64,000 nucleotides of DNA from Carex sylvatica (lineage: Eukaryota > Streptophyta > Magnoliopsida > Poales > Cyperaceae). The stretch lies in assembly GCA_964058845.1 (NCBI GenBank), contig CAXKVR010000043.1, forward strand, positions 496,001 through 560,000. The letters run 5' to 3'. How positions within the stretch are numbered: position 1 is the first letter of the stretch; each line of letters starts with the position of its first letter. A model generated the notes under the pieces. The model searched no databases and was not told where the DNA came from. It saw only the letters and a list, made by a program, of their open reading frames with translations. The translations under genes and the position numbers were made by a program. Shown here piece after piece: positions 1 through 12,152 of this stretch.

Positions 1-1500
1 ACTACTATTTTTATCATTACTTGCAATAAGTAACTTTTAATAATAATTACATTATACATTTCTCATGTGAAAAAGATACAGTCTCATATTTTAGAATCTG
101 TAGACACAATGAAAACATTAATGACACAAACACAATCCATATAATGTTTCATTTGTTAGGTCTTGTTCAATGTATAGAATCTTTCATACCCTCGTGTTAT
201 CAAATGATAATCTTTTATCAACATTCATAGAACTACAATGTACTTTAACTAACACGATAATCCTTTTGCGATATGTTAGTGTTCCATGCTAATTATCAAG
301 ATTGTGAACATTTTCGAGTGATATGTTTATCATGATTTAGAGTTCTATGGTTCAAGACTAAGAACATCTTCTTGAAAACTTCTAAAGTCAAACATTAAAC
401 TCAAAGAACAAAATGTATATAACATCTAATTCATAAACTCAACATGTAAAAGTAATCAATAAAACACAACTTTTAGAACACAAAACTAACACTAACAGGT
501 CTTGAACTAATGCAAATCTTCAAAAATTAAAATATATGTGATTGGATGTCAAGGCAATGTCTTTCTTGCATATTTCATGTCATTAAAGAATTAAAAATCA
601 ATAAAATATCAAATTAGAGAATTTTACCCACACATCCAAACCAGCATCACTGTCGGTGATAATATGAATTCGTTGTGGCCAGCGACCAGCCTTCTCAGTC
701 TTTTCAAAAGTGGCAAATAATCTTGGAACAACATTGCTGAAATTAAATACAAATCAAAGAATAAGGAACCTCCAAAACTATAAATTAATGTTTAAAAAAA
801 ACTAAAGATCTCTAAAACTAAACCATATAACCATATTATCATAAAAACCTCCAAACTAGAAAATCCTAGAAATTAAGATATAGACTGAGTGTCAGTTGCA
901 TGAACCTTACAACGGAGAGCACTCGATCGGTGTTGTTGAAGTAGCGGGTGATGAGTGATATTGTCAAGATGACGTAGCGACGGAGTAAGCGAGCTACTTA
1001 GATACGACCATTAATTAATCTCGAGAGTACGTTAGAACACTCTGTGTTGTTAGATATATATATTTTGAAACCCTAACTGCCCCTTTAACTGTAATGCTAT
1101 CGGCTACGTAGTGATGGTCAGTAGTTCCACCAATGGCGGTATGTGGATAAATACGGTGAATAAATGCAAAGAGTACGCACGCATTTTATTAATATAGCAA
1201 TGTCAGATTCAACTCCTCTCCAATACCGTAGAAGATGGGCCTCATTTATAGTTTGAAATTAAATCTCATCGCTTCGAAATTTGGAATAGAAGTATTATTG
1301 GGCTTTGTGATTCGTGCCAAGTTAAAAAGAACGATCTAGATCCATTAATTGTAAAATATTACCTTGTGCAGTATTGAAGATGATGTAAATTCGAGTTAAC
1401 CTGCATAGATTCAAGCAACATTTACTAATTAATTTATGTAACTGTGCAATTAATTAACATAAAAGTTAACGAGTTGTGCATGCAATTAATATAGGTAAAC
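1..1500. other. AT-rich intergenic DNA, no complete gene
   Basis: I see no complete gene. Open frames are short and stop-rich. The only gene-like signal is one exon-sized stretch on the minus strand near 628-736, entered separately. Part of the unit tandemly repeated just downstream already appears near 1410-1500. Confidence 0.6.
628..736 (-). pseudogene. candidate isolated exon of unknown gene
   Basis: On the minus strand this 109-bp block is preceded by a good acceptor (AATTTCAG) and followed by a donor (GTAAAA). It reads open as a peptide beginning NVVPRLFATFEKTEKAGRW and ending in ITDSDAGLDVW. The amino-acid composition looks like real protein, but I do not recognise the family. A second open stretch with a possible GTAAGG donor lies upstream near 905-990, and its splice phase does not match this exon. 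It may be a gene fragment, or the edge of a gene running off the window to the left. Confidence 0.3.
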
Positions 1501-1785
1501 AATATATGAGGAGGGATCCACTTACAATTAATATTTGTTAATGCATGTTTCTTATAAATTGATATTTCTTAGGCAATAGGTAAACAATTGTAAATAATAT
1601 ATGAGGAGAGAACCAATTACAATTAATATTTATTTATGCATGTTTCTTATAAATTAATATTTTTTAGGCAATAGGTAAATAATTGTAAACAATATATAAG
1701 GAGGGATTCACTTACAATTAACATCTGTTGATTTATGTTTCTTATAAATTTATATTTCTTAGGCAATAGATAAACAATTGTAAAT
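1501..1785. repeat. three tandem copies of a 95-bp repeat
   Basis: Copies start at 1501, 1596 and 1691, each with AATATATRAGGAG, then TTACAATTAA, TTCTTATAAATT and AGGCAATAG in the same order. The spacing is 95 bp each time, with point differences between copies. Just downstream (about 1787-1815) the start of the unit recurs inverted as TTAATTGTAAGTGGATC. Confidence 0.85.
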
Positions 1786-1816
1786 AAATGTTAATTGTAA
1801 GTGGATCTCTCCTTAT

Positions 1817-2320
<504 letters not shown>

Positions 2321-2455
2321 GCATATATGCAACATAAACACTCAAATAAACATCCATATATATAATTTATCTCCTTATTTACAATTACAACACAACAATT
2401 ACAACACATCATATATATGTAATAATTTCTTTTGATTTGACTAATTAATTCACTA

Positions 2456-2846
2456 ATTAGACACTAAATTTACAATATCATTATCGATTATCTTGGTTAG
2501 GTTATAAAGAAATGGGTCAAACTAACTTTCAACTAATAAAACATGTTATGGGCAATAAATCATGTTTTCATCCCAAGCCTTCGGTAGTGTAAAAATAGAC
2601 ATACGACAGTGGATTTACGTTATTGTTTAAACTCTTTCACAAATCACCATTTAATTCAAAGAGAGTTTGTATAAGAGATTAAACAACAATACACTGTCGC
2701 ATGTCATTCATACACTATCGAACAATTGGGATCAAAATATGATATAATTTTAAGAACATGTTTTATTAGTTGAAAGTTAGTTTGACCAATTTCTTTGGAA
2801 CCTAACAAAGACAATTGATGATGTTCTTATAAATTTAGTGTCTAAT
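2456..2846. mobile_element. hairpin MITE, about 390 bp
   Basis: The whole block is a near-palindrome. Both ends read ATTAGACACTAAATTTA inward, and the arms pair through GTCAAACTAACTTTCAACTA, AACATGTT and GTTTAAWCTCTT. If the inverted repeat starts TTAGACACT, the flanks on both sides are TAA, which fits a 3-bp target duplication of the PIF/Harbinger type. No coding capacity is present. The superfamily assignment is an inference from the flank only. Confidence 0.7.
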
Positions 2847-2881
2847 AAAATATAGTGAAAATCAAAAGAAAATAAAATTTA

Positions 2882-3168
2882 TCACAAGTTGTCCGGCCAA
2901 CATGAATCCAAGCAAAACATATTCTAAATATTAAATCATATTTTAATCCCGAGTCTTCGGTAGTGTAAAAATAGACATGTGAAAGTGGACTTACATTATT
3001 GTTTAAACTCTTTCGCACACCACCACTTAATTCAAAATGAGTTTGTGTAAGAGATTAAACAACAATGCACTGTCACATGCCATTCATACACTGCAGAAAA
3101 CTCGGGATCAAAATGTGTTTTACTTTTAAAAACATGTTTTGAATGGATTTTAATTGGACAGTTTGTGA
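2882..3168. mobile_element. second, related hairpin element
   Basis: Both ends read TCACAA(A/G)(T/C)TGTCC inward. The centre repeats the neighbouring hairpin's core (TCTTCGGTAGTGTAAAAATA, TTGTTTAAACTCTTTC and inverted partners). Its outer arms differ from those of 2456-2846, so the core is shared and the ends are not. Confidence 0.6.
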
Positions 3169-5210
3169 CACCCATCTCATTTAATCAAGTACTTTACAAG
3201 AAGCAACAAAACAATCAAAAAATATATCACAATCAGCATCAACACACAAATCATAATTAATACTGCTAGTTATTTCTTGAGAATCGAAGATACTTCTGCC
3301 TCATTTCGGTATATTGCAACTTGTTTGTAAGGCTGCTGCATATGAGAATTTAAACTTACGTTACTTAAATTGGCCGTGTTGTCGCACCAGCCCATCCATT
3401 GATTGTATCTTGGATATGTACAAAATTTCTTCCCTGAATTCTTTTTGGTGTTCGAAAGCATCACAACAGCCGGCTTGAGACATCTATTACAATTATAAGA
3501 TTCTGATAATCAATAATGACTACTTTGGCTACTCATTTCGCCTATACAAAATAAAAAATAATATTAATTAACTAAACTCTAATTTAAGTTAGTTGTTAAG
3601 AAACCATTCAAAGCAACGATTAAAATAAACTGAAAATAAAGGAGGGAAGAGTGATCTAGCATACAAATTAATGACCCTGGGAGAGGAAATGCTGATCTTT
3701 GTCGTCGATTTGAGAAGTTAAAATTCACAGTGAGCAATATAGCATAATACTTTATTTGAGGATATACTGGAAGGCTCAGGAGAGATAAATCGATCGACCT
3801 AGGATTTATTGAAATATATAAAATACAACAGCATCACCATCGGTTTAACATATTGAGCAAATAGTGTATACTAAAGTCGATGTTCCAATTATTTACAAAG
3901 CGTTGCCTCTGCGAATATGCCATCGGTCCAATATGGTAATGAGTTGTTATTACTTTGTACTATCACCAACTGATCATGTATATAACGGATGGTAAAAGTA
4001 ACCCCCTCAGTGCCATCGGCCAGTTAGCCGAACCGATATTGATGAGTCACTTAATATTAACTGTTCGTAAAATTTAACCGATGGCAAAGGAGGGGATCAA
4101 GATGGGGTCCATCAATACCATCGATTATTTATTTAGAACAGATGATAAACAGTTCAAAATAATAACAAGGCTACCACTCGTGACGTAGGTACCTTAGGCT
4201 AGTTAATTTATGGTTCATATCGATCGGGTATATTATATAGGCTTTATCTTTGGCATTAACTTTTAGGAGTCACTGTGCTCATATTTACCTTTGACTGGTA
4301 TCAAAATTAACTTTAGACATATTAATTAATTATTTGGGTTTCATTTGGCTGGTTTATAATTCAGTTTGCGCATTTTTATGCTTCACCTTTTGTTAGTACT
4401 TTAAAATTTACTATGTGAAATAATGTTAATAATTAGTATAAGGAGTTGTTGATATAAAATTTGCTTTCAAGATATATATATTAGAGACGTTTGTCGTGCT
4501 CAAGGGTACGTAGTTGAAATCCGATTTTAATTGAAATTTTGTAGAATATATACAGACTCACAAAAAAATCCTCCCCTGAAAATAATTTTGACTGTGTTTG
4601 GAAAGCTCAAAGTCCTAGTTTATGCATGATTGTATGTACACATTAAGTAAATTAATTGCTTCTTTTTTTCATATTTGTCAGTCTGAGTATTAATTAGAAT
4701 TAGTTAATGAATTTGAGTCCTTCATTATTTTTTTGCCCCCTCCTCTGACAAAAATTCTAGATCCTCTCATGATCATGCTAACTTAATTTCACTTTGGACA
4801 TATCTTCTTGTCAGTGTGTTATCTCAGTGTTCAATGGAACATCACTGAGAACTTGACAAAGCTCGACTGGGATTTCGTTGGAGGTTGCACTTTGTAATTC
4901 ACTTGCAAAATGTTATGATTCATCTTGTATTTAGAGGCGGAATCAAAATATATATTGAGATTTGAGGTCTGGATAAATAAGTATTATGTAATTTTTAAAA
5001 TTTAAGAGAGACTAATAGTATAAAAATCTTACAAAATTAAATAATTTAAAGGGCATAAATATAAAATTTCAATTTTAGGGGAGGTGCTTATCACCTTTTG
5101 TTGGATGTTCGATGGAGCATTAATTGCTGGAAGTTTTTGGAGCTCTATCCAAAATTCTCTAGAAGTACTTGTGTGAAATAGTGAAGTTGGTTTTTTACAA
5201 TGTTGATTGT
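3169..5210. other. intergenic DNA with decayed repeat fragments
   Basis: No gene recognised, apart from a doubtful zinc-finger fragment near 3270-3490. About 3830-4150 contains short dispersed motifs of the kind CATCGGTTTAAC / AACCGATGG. They resemble worn CACTA-type subterminal repeats, but no terminal CACTA could be assigned. Confidence 0.5.
3270..3490 (-). pseudogene. possible degenerate zf-GRF fragment
   Basis: The minus-strand frame reads RCLKPAVVMLSNTKKNSGKK followed by FCTYPRYNQWMGWCDN. The order Cys, KPAV, KKNSGKKF, a second Cys, PRYN and WCD recalls plant GRF-type zinc fingers. The expected first CxC has become RCL and the later Cys spacing is irregular. The frame ends at 3270 without a continuing domain. 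This is probably a decayed fragment and family membership is tentative. Confidence 0.25.
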
Positions 5211-5581
5211 TCATCAAGAGAGTTTGGTTAGCACAATTTCAAAAGTTTATCGGATCGTCTTCAAACGTCGAATTCAAATCGTTGAAATTCATGTATTTCA
5301 TGAGTGATGCATGTATATGCAAAATTTTGAAAGTTTCGAGTTTATTTGCTACACGGTCAAAAAAATGAACATTTTATAAATTAATTTATAAGTTGTTTTA
5401 TATATTCAATTTTTATTATTTCTTTAACTGCTTGACTGTGTAGTAAATAACTCAAAACTTTTAAAATTTTGCATGTATATGCATTACTCATGAAGTACAT
5501 AAATTTCAACGGTTTGAATTCGGTATTTGATGTCGATTCGATATATTTTTGAAGTTGTGCTCACCAAACTCTCTTGATGAG
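5211..5581. mobile_element. 371-bp near-palindromic hairpin element
   Basis: The left arm begins TCATCAAGAGAGTTTGG and the right arm ends CCAAACTCTCTTGATGA. Pairing continues inward for about 150 bp (GAATTCAAATCGTTGAAATT with its inverted partner, GCATGTATATGCAAAATTTT with its partner). There is no ORF. The 7911-8294 element belongs to the same family. Confidence 0.75.
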
Positions 5582-7485
5582 TACACCAAATCCTAATTTT
5601 GCTATATATAATATATCTAATTGGAGCAATGATCCATTCAGTCCATTATTATATTAATTATATAAAGGTGCACTGTCAGGATTTTGCCATTGGATATATA
5701 TTGTGAGTGATTGGTCTTAGACTCTAAACAGTACACAGATTAGTCAAACGCACCTTGAATTGAACAGCAGTACTATATACAAAAGTTCAGATTTAAGTGA
5801 TTTTAATAGTATGATTCAGATTTATTTCATGACCATGTTTAATTTATCATTTTTATCATTCAATGTAATGATATTGGATGTCGACTTTCCCCACTATAAT
5901 TACTCAACTATTTTTTTTTCTCTTTCATGAATGGTTCATAAATTATAAACAAAATAATTATGTCACACTAGTGAAAAATATGTAATCAGGATCGATTATA
6001 TACGCATATTAGTACCAATTCTGATGAAGGCGATACTATACTACAATAATATGGATCGGTTGTTTGAAACAACTGATCCTAATACTTTTTTTTTCTTGCA
6101 GAACCAACTTTATAAAAATATATATATATATATTATGATCGGTTGTTAATAAAAAACCGATTCTAATATTTTTTTATTAAGTTGGTTCTGCAAAAAAAAT
6201 AAACATTTTTAGGATCGGTTATTTTAAACAACCGATCCTAAAAGCTTTTTTTTTTTAAGTTGGTTCTGCAAAAAAAAAACACTTTTAGGATCGGTTATTT
6301 TAAACAACCGATCCTAAAAGTTTTTTTTTGTTTTTTAGAATTAGGATCGGTTATTGTAAACAACCGATCCTAATAGTAGTAATCTGGATCGGTTGTTTAA
6401 AATAACCGATCCTGATGTTTTATTGAAGCTAAAAAAAAAATTATTTATTTGACTAGCTTCCATATATATTTTGTTGGCCAGCACCCTAAATTTTTTTTTT
6501 TTGCACAGTAAGAAGTAATAATCAAATATCATATACACATCCTAAATTAAATATCATACACATCTTAAATTATTAAAAAAAAATTCATGTTCATACAAAG
6601 TTTTGTGAAGCATTACATATTATAACAAGAAATTTAAGTCCAAAAAAAATTAATTAACAAACATACAAGTGACTAATTGAGCTATTTCTTCAATTAACAC
6701 ACATTTATGCAATTGCATAAATGTAAAGCACAACAATAAAAAAAAAATTACCTCTTTTGCAATCACATCACTTGAGATTAGAAAAGACCTGAAAAACAAA
6801 AATAAAGGTAACAATTAGATGAAAAAATATTTTTCAATAAAAAATACAAAAATAAAATGTGTTTTTAAAAGTATAATAATGAGAAAATTAGATAAAGCTA
6901 ATACCGTGATAGTTGATCGGCCGGATGATTAAGTAACTTGAGCGAGATGTCCTCAAGACTGTAAAATAATATACAAACACCATTAATTAATTTTTGAAAC
7001 AATAAAAAAAATTAAAAACTGACACAATTGAGAGACTCGGCTTTGAGAGAAAGAGACACGGAGGAGAGGGAGAGACGGAGACAGAGAGAGAGACACACAC
7101 AGAGGACTGAGAATTTGAGAGGAAGAGACGAAGACACAGAGAGAGATGCTAAGTTAAAAATGAGAGGCGCGAAATAAAAATAAGAACCCTAAGCAGATTA
7201 TATAGGGAGTTATCAGGATCGGTTGTTAATAAAAAACCGATCATAATACTTTTCTTTTTTTAAGTTGGTTCTGCAAAAAAAAAAGTATTAGGATCGGTTA
7301 TTTCAAATAATTGATCCTAATAGTACTATTAGGATCGGTTTTTTATTAACAACCGATCCTAATATTTTTTTTTAATAAAATATATTGAAGAATGGATAAA
7401 AATAGAAATGTCGGAAAATCTAGTGTAACTTAATATTTGCATTGAACATCTTCGTGAGAGACAAATATCTGCTTAATATATATTT

Positions 7486-7905
7486 TTTAGAGAGGAGGGT
7501 TCCAATGTCTTATCTTTTTCATATCTCATCATACCTCGTATTTTATATTTTTATTTTCAAAGTTCAAATTGTCGATCGGAACCATTCAACATAATATTTG
7601 TACTAAAATATGCATGGAGATAAAATTTTATATTTTTTTGAAATTTTTTTACTAATTTTTAAGATAGGTACAAAATCACTATTTTTGAACCGTTCAAAAA
7701 TCAGTGATTTTCTATCCATCTTAAAAAATAGTAAAAAAATTTCAAAATTATAAAATTTCATCCCTAACCATATTTTAGTATATATATCATGTTGAACGGT
7801 TCGGAACGACATGTTGGACTTTGAAAATGAAGATATAAAATATGAGGTATGATGAAATATGAAAGGCATGAGGCTTTGGAAGTTTCGAATCCTCCTCATT
7901 TTTAG
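7486..7905. mobile_element. nested hairpin element, about 420 bp
   Basis: The arms pair almost end to end: AGAGGAGGGTTCC with its inverse near 7895, ATCATACCTCGTATTTTATA with its inverse near 7840, and AATTTTATATTTTTTTGAAA with its inverse. The centre is GAACCGTTCAAAAATCAGTG. The arm motif (AAAGTYCAAA, then GATCSGAACC, then AAATTTTATATTTT) recurs near 38263 and 62078. Confidence 0.75.
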
Positions 7906-7910
7906 ACTAT

Positions 7911-8294
7911 AACTAGGATGTTCTTGATGAACTCAAGTCTAAAACCCGTCAAATTGGCTTCAAATTATGAATCTGGACCGTTGAGACTCGCCTCTCTTAT
8001 GAGCGATAAGTCTACATTTAAAAATTTTAAACATTCGAATTATTTTAGTATAAAGTCAAGTGGTAAAAAATTAGAAGTTTAATAAATTAATTTTGATGCA
8101 TTTATTTTTTGAACTTTTTTTGACAGCTTGACTTTATAGTAAATTAATTTGAATGTTTAAAGTTTTTTCATGTAGATGCATCACTCGTAAGGTAAGCGGG
8201 TTTGAACGGTTCGGATTCATTATTTGAAATCGATTTGATGAATTTTAGACTTGAATTCACCAAGTGACTTGATGAACTTAAGAACACCCTAGTT
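7911..8294. mobile_element. nested hairpin element, 384 bp
   Basis: The left arm begins AACTAGGATGTTCTT and the right arm, reverse-complemented, begins AACTAGGGTGTTCTT. Pairing continues through CAAGTCTAAAA, TTATGAATCTGGACCGTT and AGTATAAAGTCAAG. It is related to the element at 5211-5581 and lies only 5 bp from the preceding hairpin. Confidence 0.75.
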
Positions 8295-9755
8295 CTACTC
8301 ATTTTTTGTATATTATTTTATGTTTTACAATATTCTAAAACCTAAAATCCAAATATTATAATTTGAGTGCATATATACTTCATTATCTCTGTTATTCAAA
8401 TTTGAGAAATCAAACTCCAATTATGTGGCTCATTAGTTTAATTTAGATTTCTCTTAAATTATAGAGGCCAAAAAATATTAACGGAGCTGTTAATTTGATC
8501 AGCCAGAAGCATTCCAACTTAATAAAAAAAATTAAATAACATGTTTATTTCCCATTTTTCATAACAACAAACAGATATAAGGAAGCATAGAAAGATATAA
8601 CACAAACAAATAATAAGTTTAAACAACCATCTTGATAATAATGAATTATTAAAATTCCTTGTTTATCCTGATAACACTTGATAAGTTTGATAGTCTTATG
8701 TGCATTTTATTACTTAAACTAATTATATGATTAATTATACTTTATAGTTGTCATTCTTATAAAAAAAAATTAATGCTTGATTGAGATGTTTGTACTTGCA
8801 ATATTTTTTTATTTCGGCAAACAAAAAGTTTGTATATATTAACAAGAACGTGTTTCATGACCTCATTAATTTTCATCATGGTATGATGATGAAACTATCA
8901 AAATTAGACCATTTGGAGACTTCATCTTCTCAAGAAACTTCAGTAACATAGGTATATGGTTTTTATTTCTTTTTAAATGTGTTATGAACTATATTAGTAT
9001 TTCTTTGCTTGTGAGATGCAGAATTTGATCCAATTTATCACACAAAACACTCAATGCTAAACGAATTAGCAGCAAACAGTTGATATGTGTTATTTAGAAT
9101 CTTATTGCCTTATTGGCAATTCAATCATGCATATATTCATTTTTAAATGATCAATGTTCTGGTACCCTCATTTTATAAGAGAAATTTCATAATTTATTTT
9201 GACTATGTATTCAATTAAGCAAGTAGAAAATTTTTACTTTATTTTTAAGATTAATTAATGATTTTTAGAAAATTATAAGTACAAAATTTTAAACTTTTTT
9301 ATTTGAAATTAATAGTACTACTAGGATCGGATGTTTGAAACAACTGATCCTAAATTTTTTTTTTTTTGCAGAACCAACTTTAAAAAAAAAAAAAGAAGTA
9401 TTAGGATCGGTTTTTTATTAACAACCGATCCTGATAGTATCAGGATCAGTTATTTAGAACAATTGATCCTTATAGTTGAACTATCAGGATCGGTTCTTTT
9501 TAAAAACCGATCCTTATGGTATCTGGATCGGTTTTTATAAACAACTGATCCTGATAGTTTAGGGTTTAGGGTCAGTTGTTTAGAGAAACTGATCCTGATA
9601 GTATCAAGATCGGTTTTTATAAACAATCGATCATAAACCCTAAACTATCAGGATCAGTTATTTAAAAATCCCGATCTGATTAACTATTAGGATCGGTTTT
9701 GTTCAGAGAACCGATCCAGATAAGCCGATCCTGATTCCTGTTTTTCCACTTAGTG

Positions 9756-10391
9756 TCATGTACTGAAATAATTTCAAAAATGTCTCAGTAACAGTACAGG
9801 ACATGTTTAATATGTTTATTATGAAAGCCAGGACATGTTTAATATGTTTATTATGAAAGCCAGTAATGGTTAATTATAATTATATTTGTACCGACTTGAA
9901 TATTTTTTTTCTTGACTCGAAACTTATTTATAAGTGAAATGATAAATTTATTAAAGCATGACGTCCCCATCCATAGTACTCCATGTTATCATTTAACATA
10001 TTGTTTTAAAATTTTGTATAACTAAAATCATCCCACACCTCTATCTCCTTATTTATCCCCACACTTTCATTAATTAAAAAAAAATTGTACTATGGTCCTC
10101 ACTAATTATATAATTCTCATTTTCTAGTTAACATTCATAAATATAAATACTAAAATATAAGAAATTAATACATGCAAAATAAAATATTAATACTTGCACG
10201 CGTAACTTGATATGACCATCCCTTTTCCAGCCCTCAATGGTCCCGCGTCAACCTTCATCAAATGAAGTAGTGGGGACCCCGCATCCTCGCATCAACATTC
10301 CCCAATTGTCCTTACGTTAACGTTTCTTTAACAAAAATAGTTGACCACATAGGTATAAATACTCCAGGCACTGAAAATAAATACTTATAAT
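9756..10391. other. intergenic, with a 32-bp tandem duplication
   Basis: No gene is visible. 9797-9828 and 9829-9860 are two direct 32-bp copies starting CAGGACATGTTTAATATG. From about 10140 the sequence becomes rich in AAATACTT-type motifs, and CACTA element B is inserted into that repeat. Confidence 0.6.
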
Positions 10392-12152
10392 CACTAGTGG
10401 AAAAATTAGAATTAGGATCGGTTATTTACTCATATTAGAATCGAAATGTAACCGATCCTGATCAGGGCGATACTGATACCACACAAATCTTGATCGGTTG
10501 CTTAATATAACCGATCCTAATTAAAAAAAACTTTTAGAATTAGTTATTTTAAACAACCGATTATAATAGTAGTAATTTGGATCGGTTGTTTAAAATAACC
10601 GATCCTAATTCTAAAAAAAAAAAAAAATTTAGGATCGGTTATTTTAAACAACTGATCCTAATAATAGTAAATCTGAATCGGTTGTTTAAAATAACCGATC
10701 CTGATGTTTTATTAAAGCTAAAAAAATTATTTTTATTTATTTGACCAGCTTCCATATATATTTTGCTGGCCAGCATCCTAATTTTTTTTTTTGCACAGTA
10801 AGAAGCAATAATCAAATATCATATACACATCCTAAATTAAATAATATACACATCTTACATTATTACAAAAAATTCATGTTCATGCAAAGTTTACCTCAAC
10901 TAAAGCTTTACAAATAACCAAAATGTGAACTCTCTATCAACAAAAATTAAATTTTGCATCGCTAAAGAGCAGAGTGAATTAATCATCACTGTTTATCCCT
11001 ACAAAAAGATAACACCATTAAAAAGGAAAACAAATCATCAGAGTGAATTTCTCGTACGACACTTGAAAAAATTCCATAATTTTGGCACCAAAAACACAAT
11101 ATCAAATAAATTTCAGAACCTGTCCTTGCTGAAAATAAGCCTTAGCATGACCCTCCCTCTCACGAATTGCAAAATCAGTATCTAATAGAGCACCATTGAA
11201 ATCCCCTAACTTCAATTTGCAAGCCTGAAAAAATACCAACAAGGTAACGTTCAAAATAAAATTTGTAAATGGAAGACAAAATTAAGATCAAAGTTCTTAA
11301 ATCACATGCAAATCCACTTTGTTAATAAACCTAAAATTAATAGTAAAGCTTGCTGAGCGGAGAGGGTGAGGCGAGAGGGAGAGTGGCTTTGAGAGGGAGA
11401 GACAGAGAGAGAGAAACACGGAGGTGAGGGAGAGACGGAGATAGACAAAGAGAGAGACACGGAGGAGAGGGAGAGAAAGAGAGAGGGATGAGTTGAGACT
11501 CAAATATTTTGGATAAGTACAGAGGTGCGAAACGAAAATAAACCCTAGCGCTACATAAGCATTAGGATCAGTTAATTCTAAAAAACTGATCCTGATACTA
11601 TCAGGATCGGTTATTATAACCGACCCTAATTCCCAAAAAAAATAAAACTTTTAGGATCGATTATTTTAAACAACCGATCTTAATAGTAGTAATCTGGATC
11701 GGTTATTTAAAATAACATATCCTAATTCTTAAAAAAAAAAAACTTTTAGGATCAGTTATTTTTAACAACCGATCCTAAATTTTTTTTTTTTTAAGAATTA
11801 TGGTCGGTTATTTTAAACAACTGATCCTAATAGTAGTAATCTGGATCAGTATTATATTTTTTTAAACATATTACTACTATTAGGATCGGTTCTTTAAAAG
11901 AACCGATCCTAATGTAGTGTAGTATTAGGATCGGTTCATTATAATAACCGATTATGATAGTATCATGATTGGTTTTTATAAATAACCGATTCTAATTGTG
12001 CCAACATTAGGATCGGGCATCTGAAATAGTCGATCTGAATAGTTTTTAGGATCGGTTTTTTTGAATTAACCGATCCATATAGGTATTAGTATCGGTGTTT
12101 TATAATAACCGATCCAGATATGCCGATCCTAATTCCAGTTTCTCCACTAGTG
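10392..12152. mobile_element. non-autonomous CACTA element B
   Basis: 1,761 bp. The left end is CACTAGTGGAAAAA and the right end is TTTCTCCACTAGTG. AAT lies at 10389-10391 and again at 12153-12155 as the 3-bp target duplication. Subterminal GGATCGGTT/AACCGATCC palindromes fill 10415-10710 and 11560-12130. The interior shares with element A the stretch GCTTCCATATATATTTTGYT (10748 versus 6459) and a GA-rich tract (11380-11490). No transposase is present, so it depends on a related autonomous element for movement. Confidence 0.9.

Larger units (their letters stand above)
5966..9755. mobile_element. non-autonomous CACTA element A
   Basis: The left end is CACTAGTGAAAAA and the right end, reverse-complemented, is CACTAAGTGGAAAAA. 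The 3-bp flanks are TCA at 5963-5965 and TCA at 9756-9758, the target duplication size expected for CACTA (En/Spm) elements. Both subterminal zones (about 5990-6420 and 9320-9730) are packed with about 30-bp palindromes around GGATCGGTT and AACCGATCC. A third block lies at 7211-7370. No transposase frame exists. Two hairpin elements are nested at 7486-8294. A GA-rich tract (7020-7145) is shared with element B. Confidence 0.85.

Noticed and set aside
5990..6420. Regularly spaced palindromic repeats resembling a CRISPR array
   Set aside because: They are palindromic subterminal repeats of a CACTA transposon in a plant genome. Spacers are not unique, and no cas-like gene exists.
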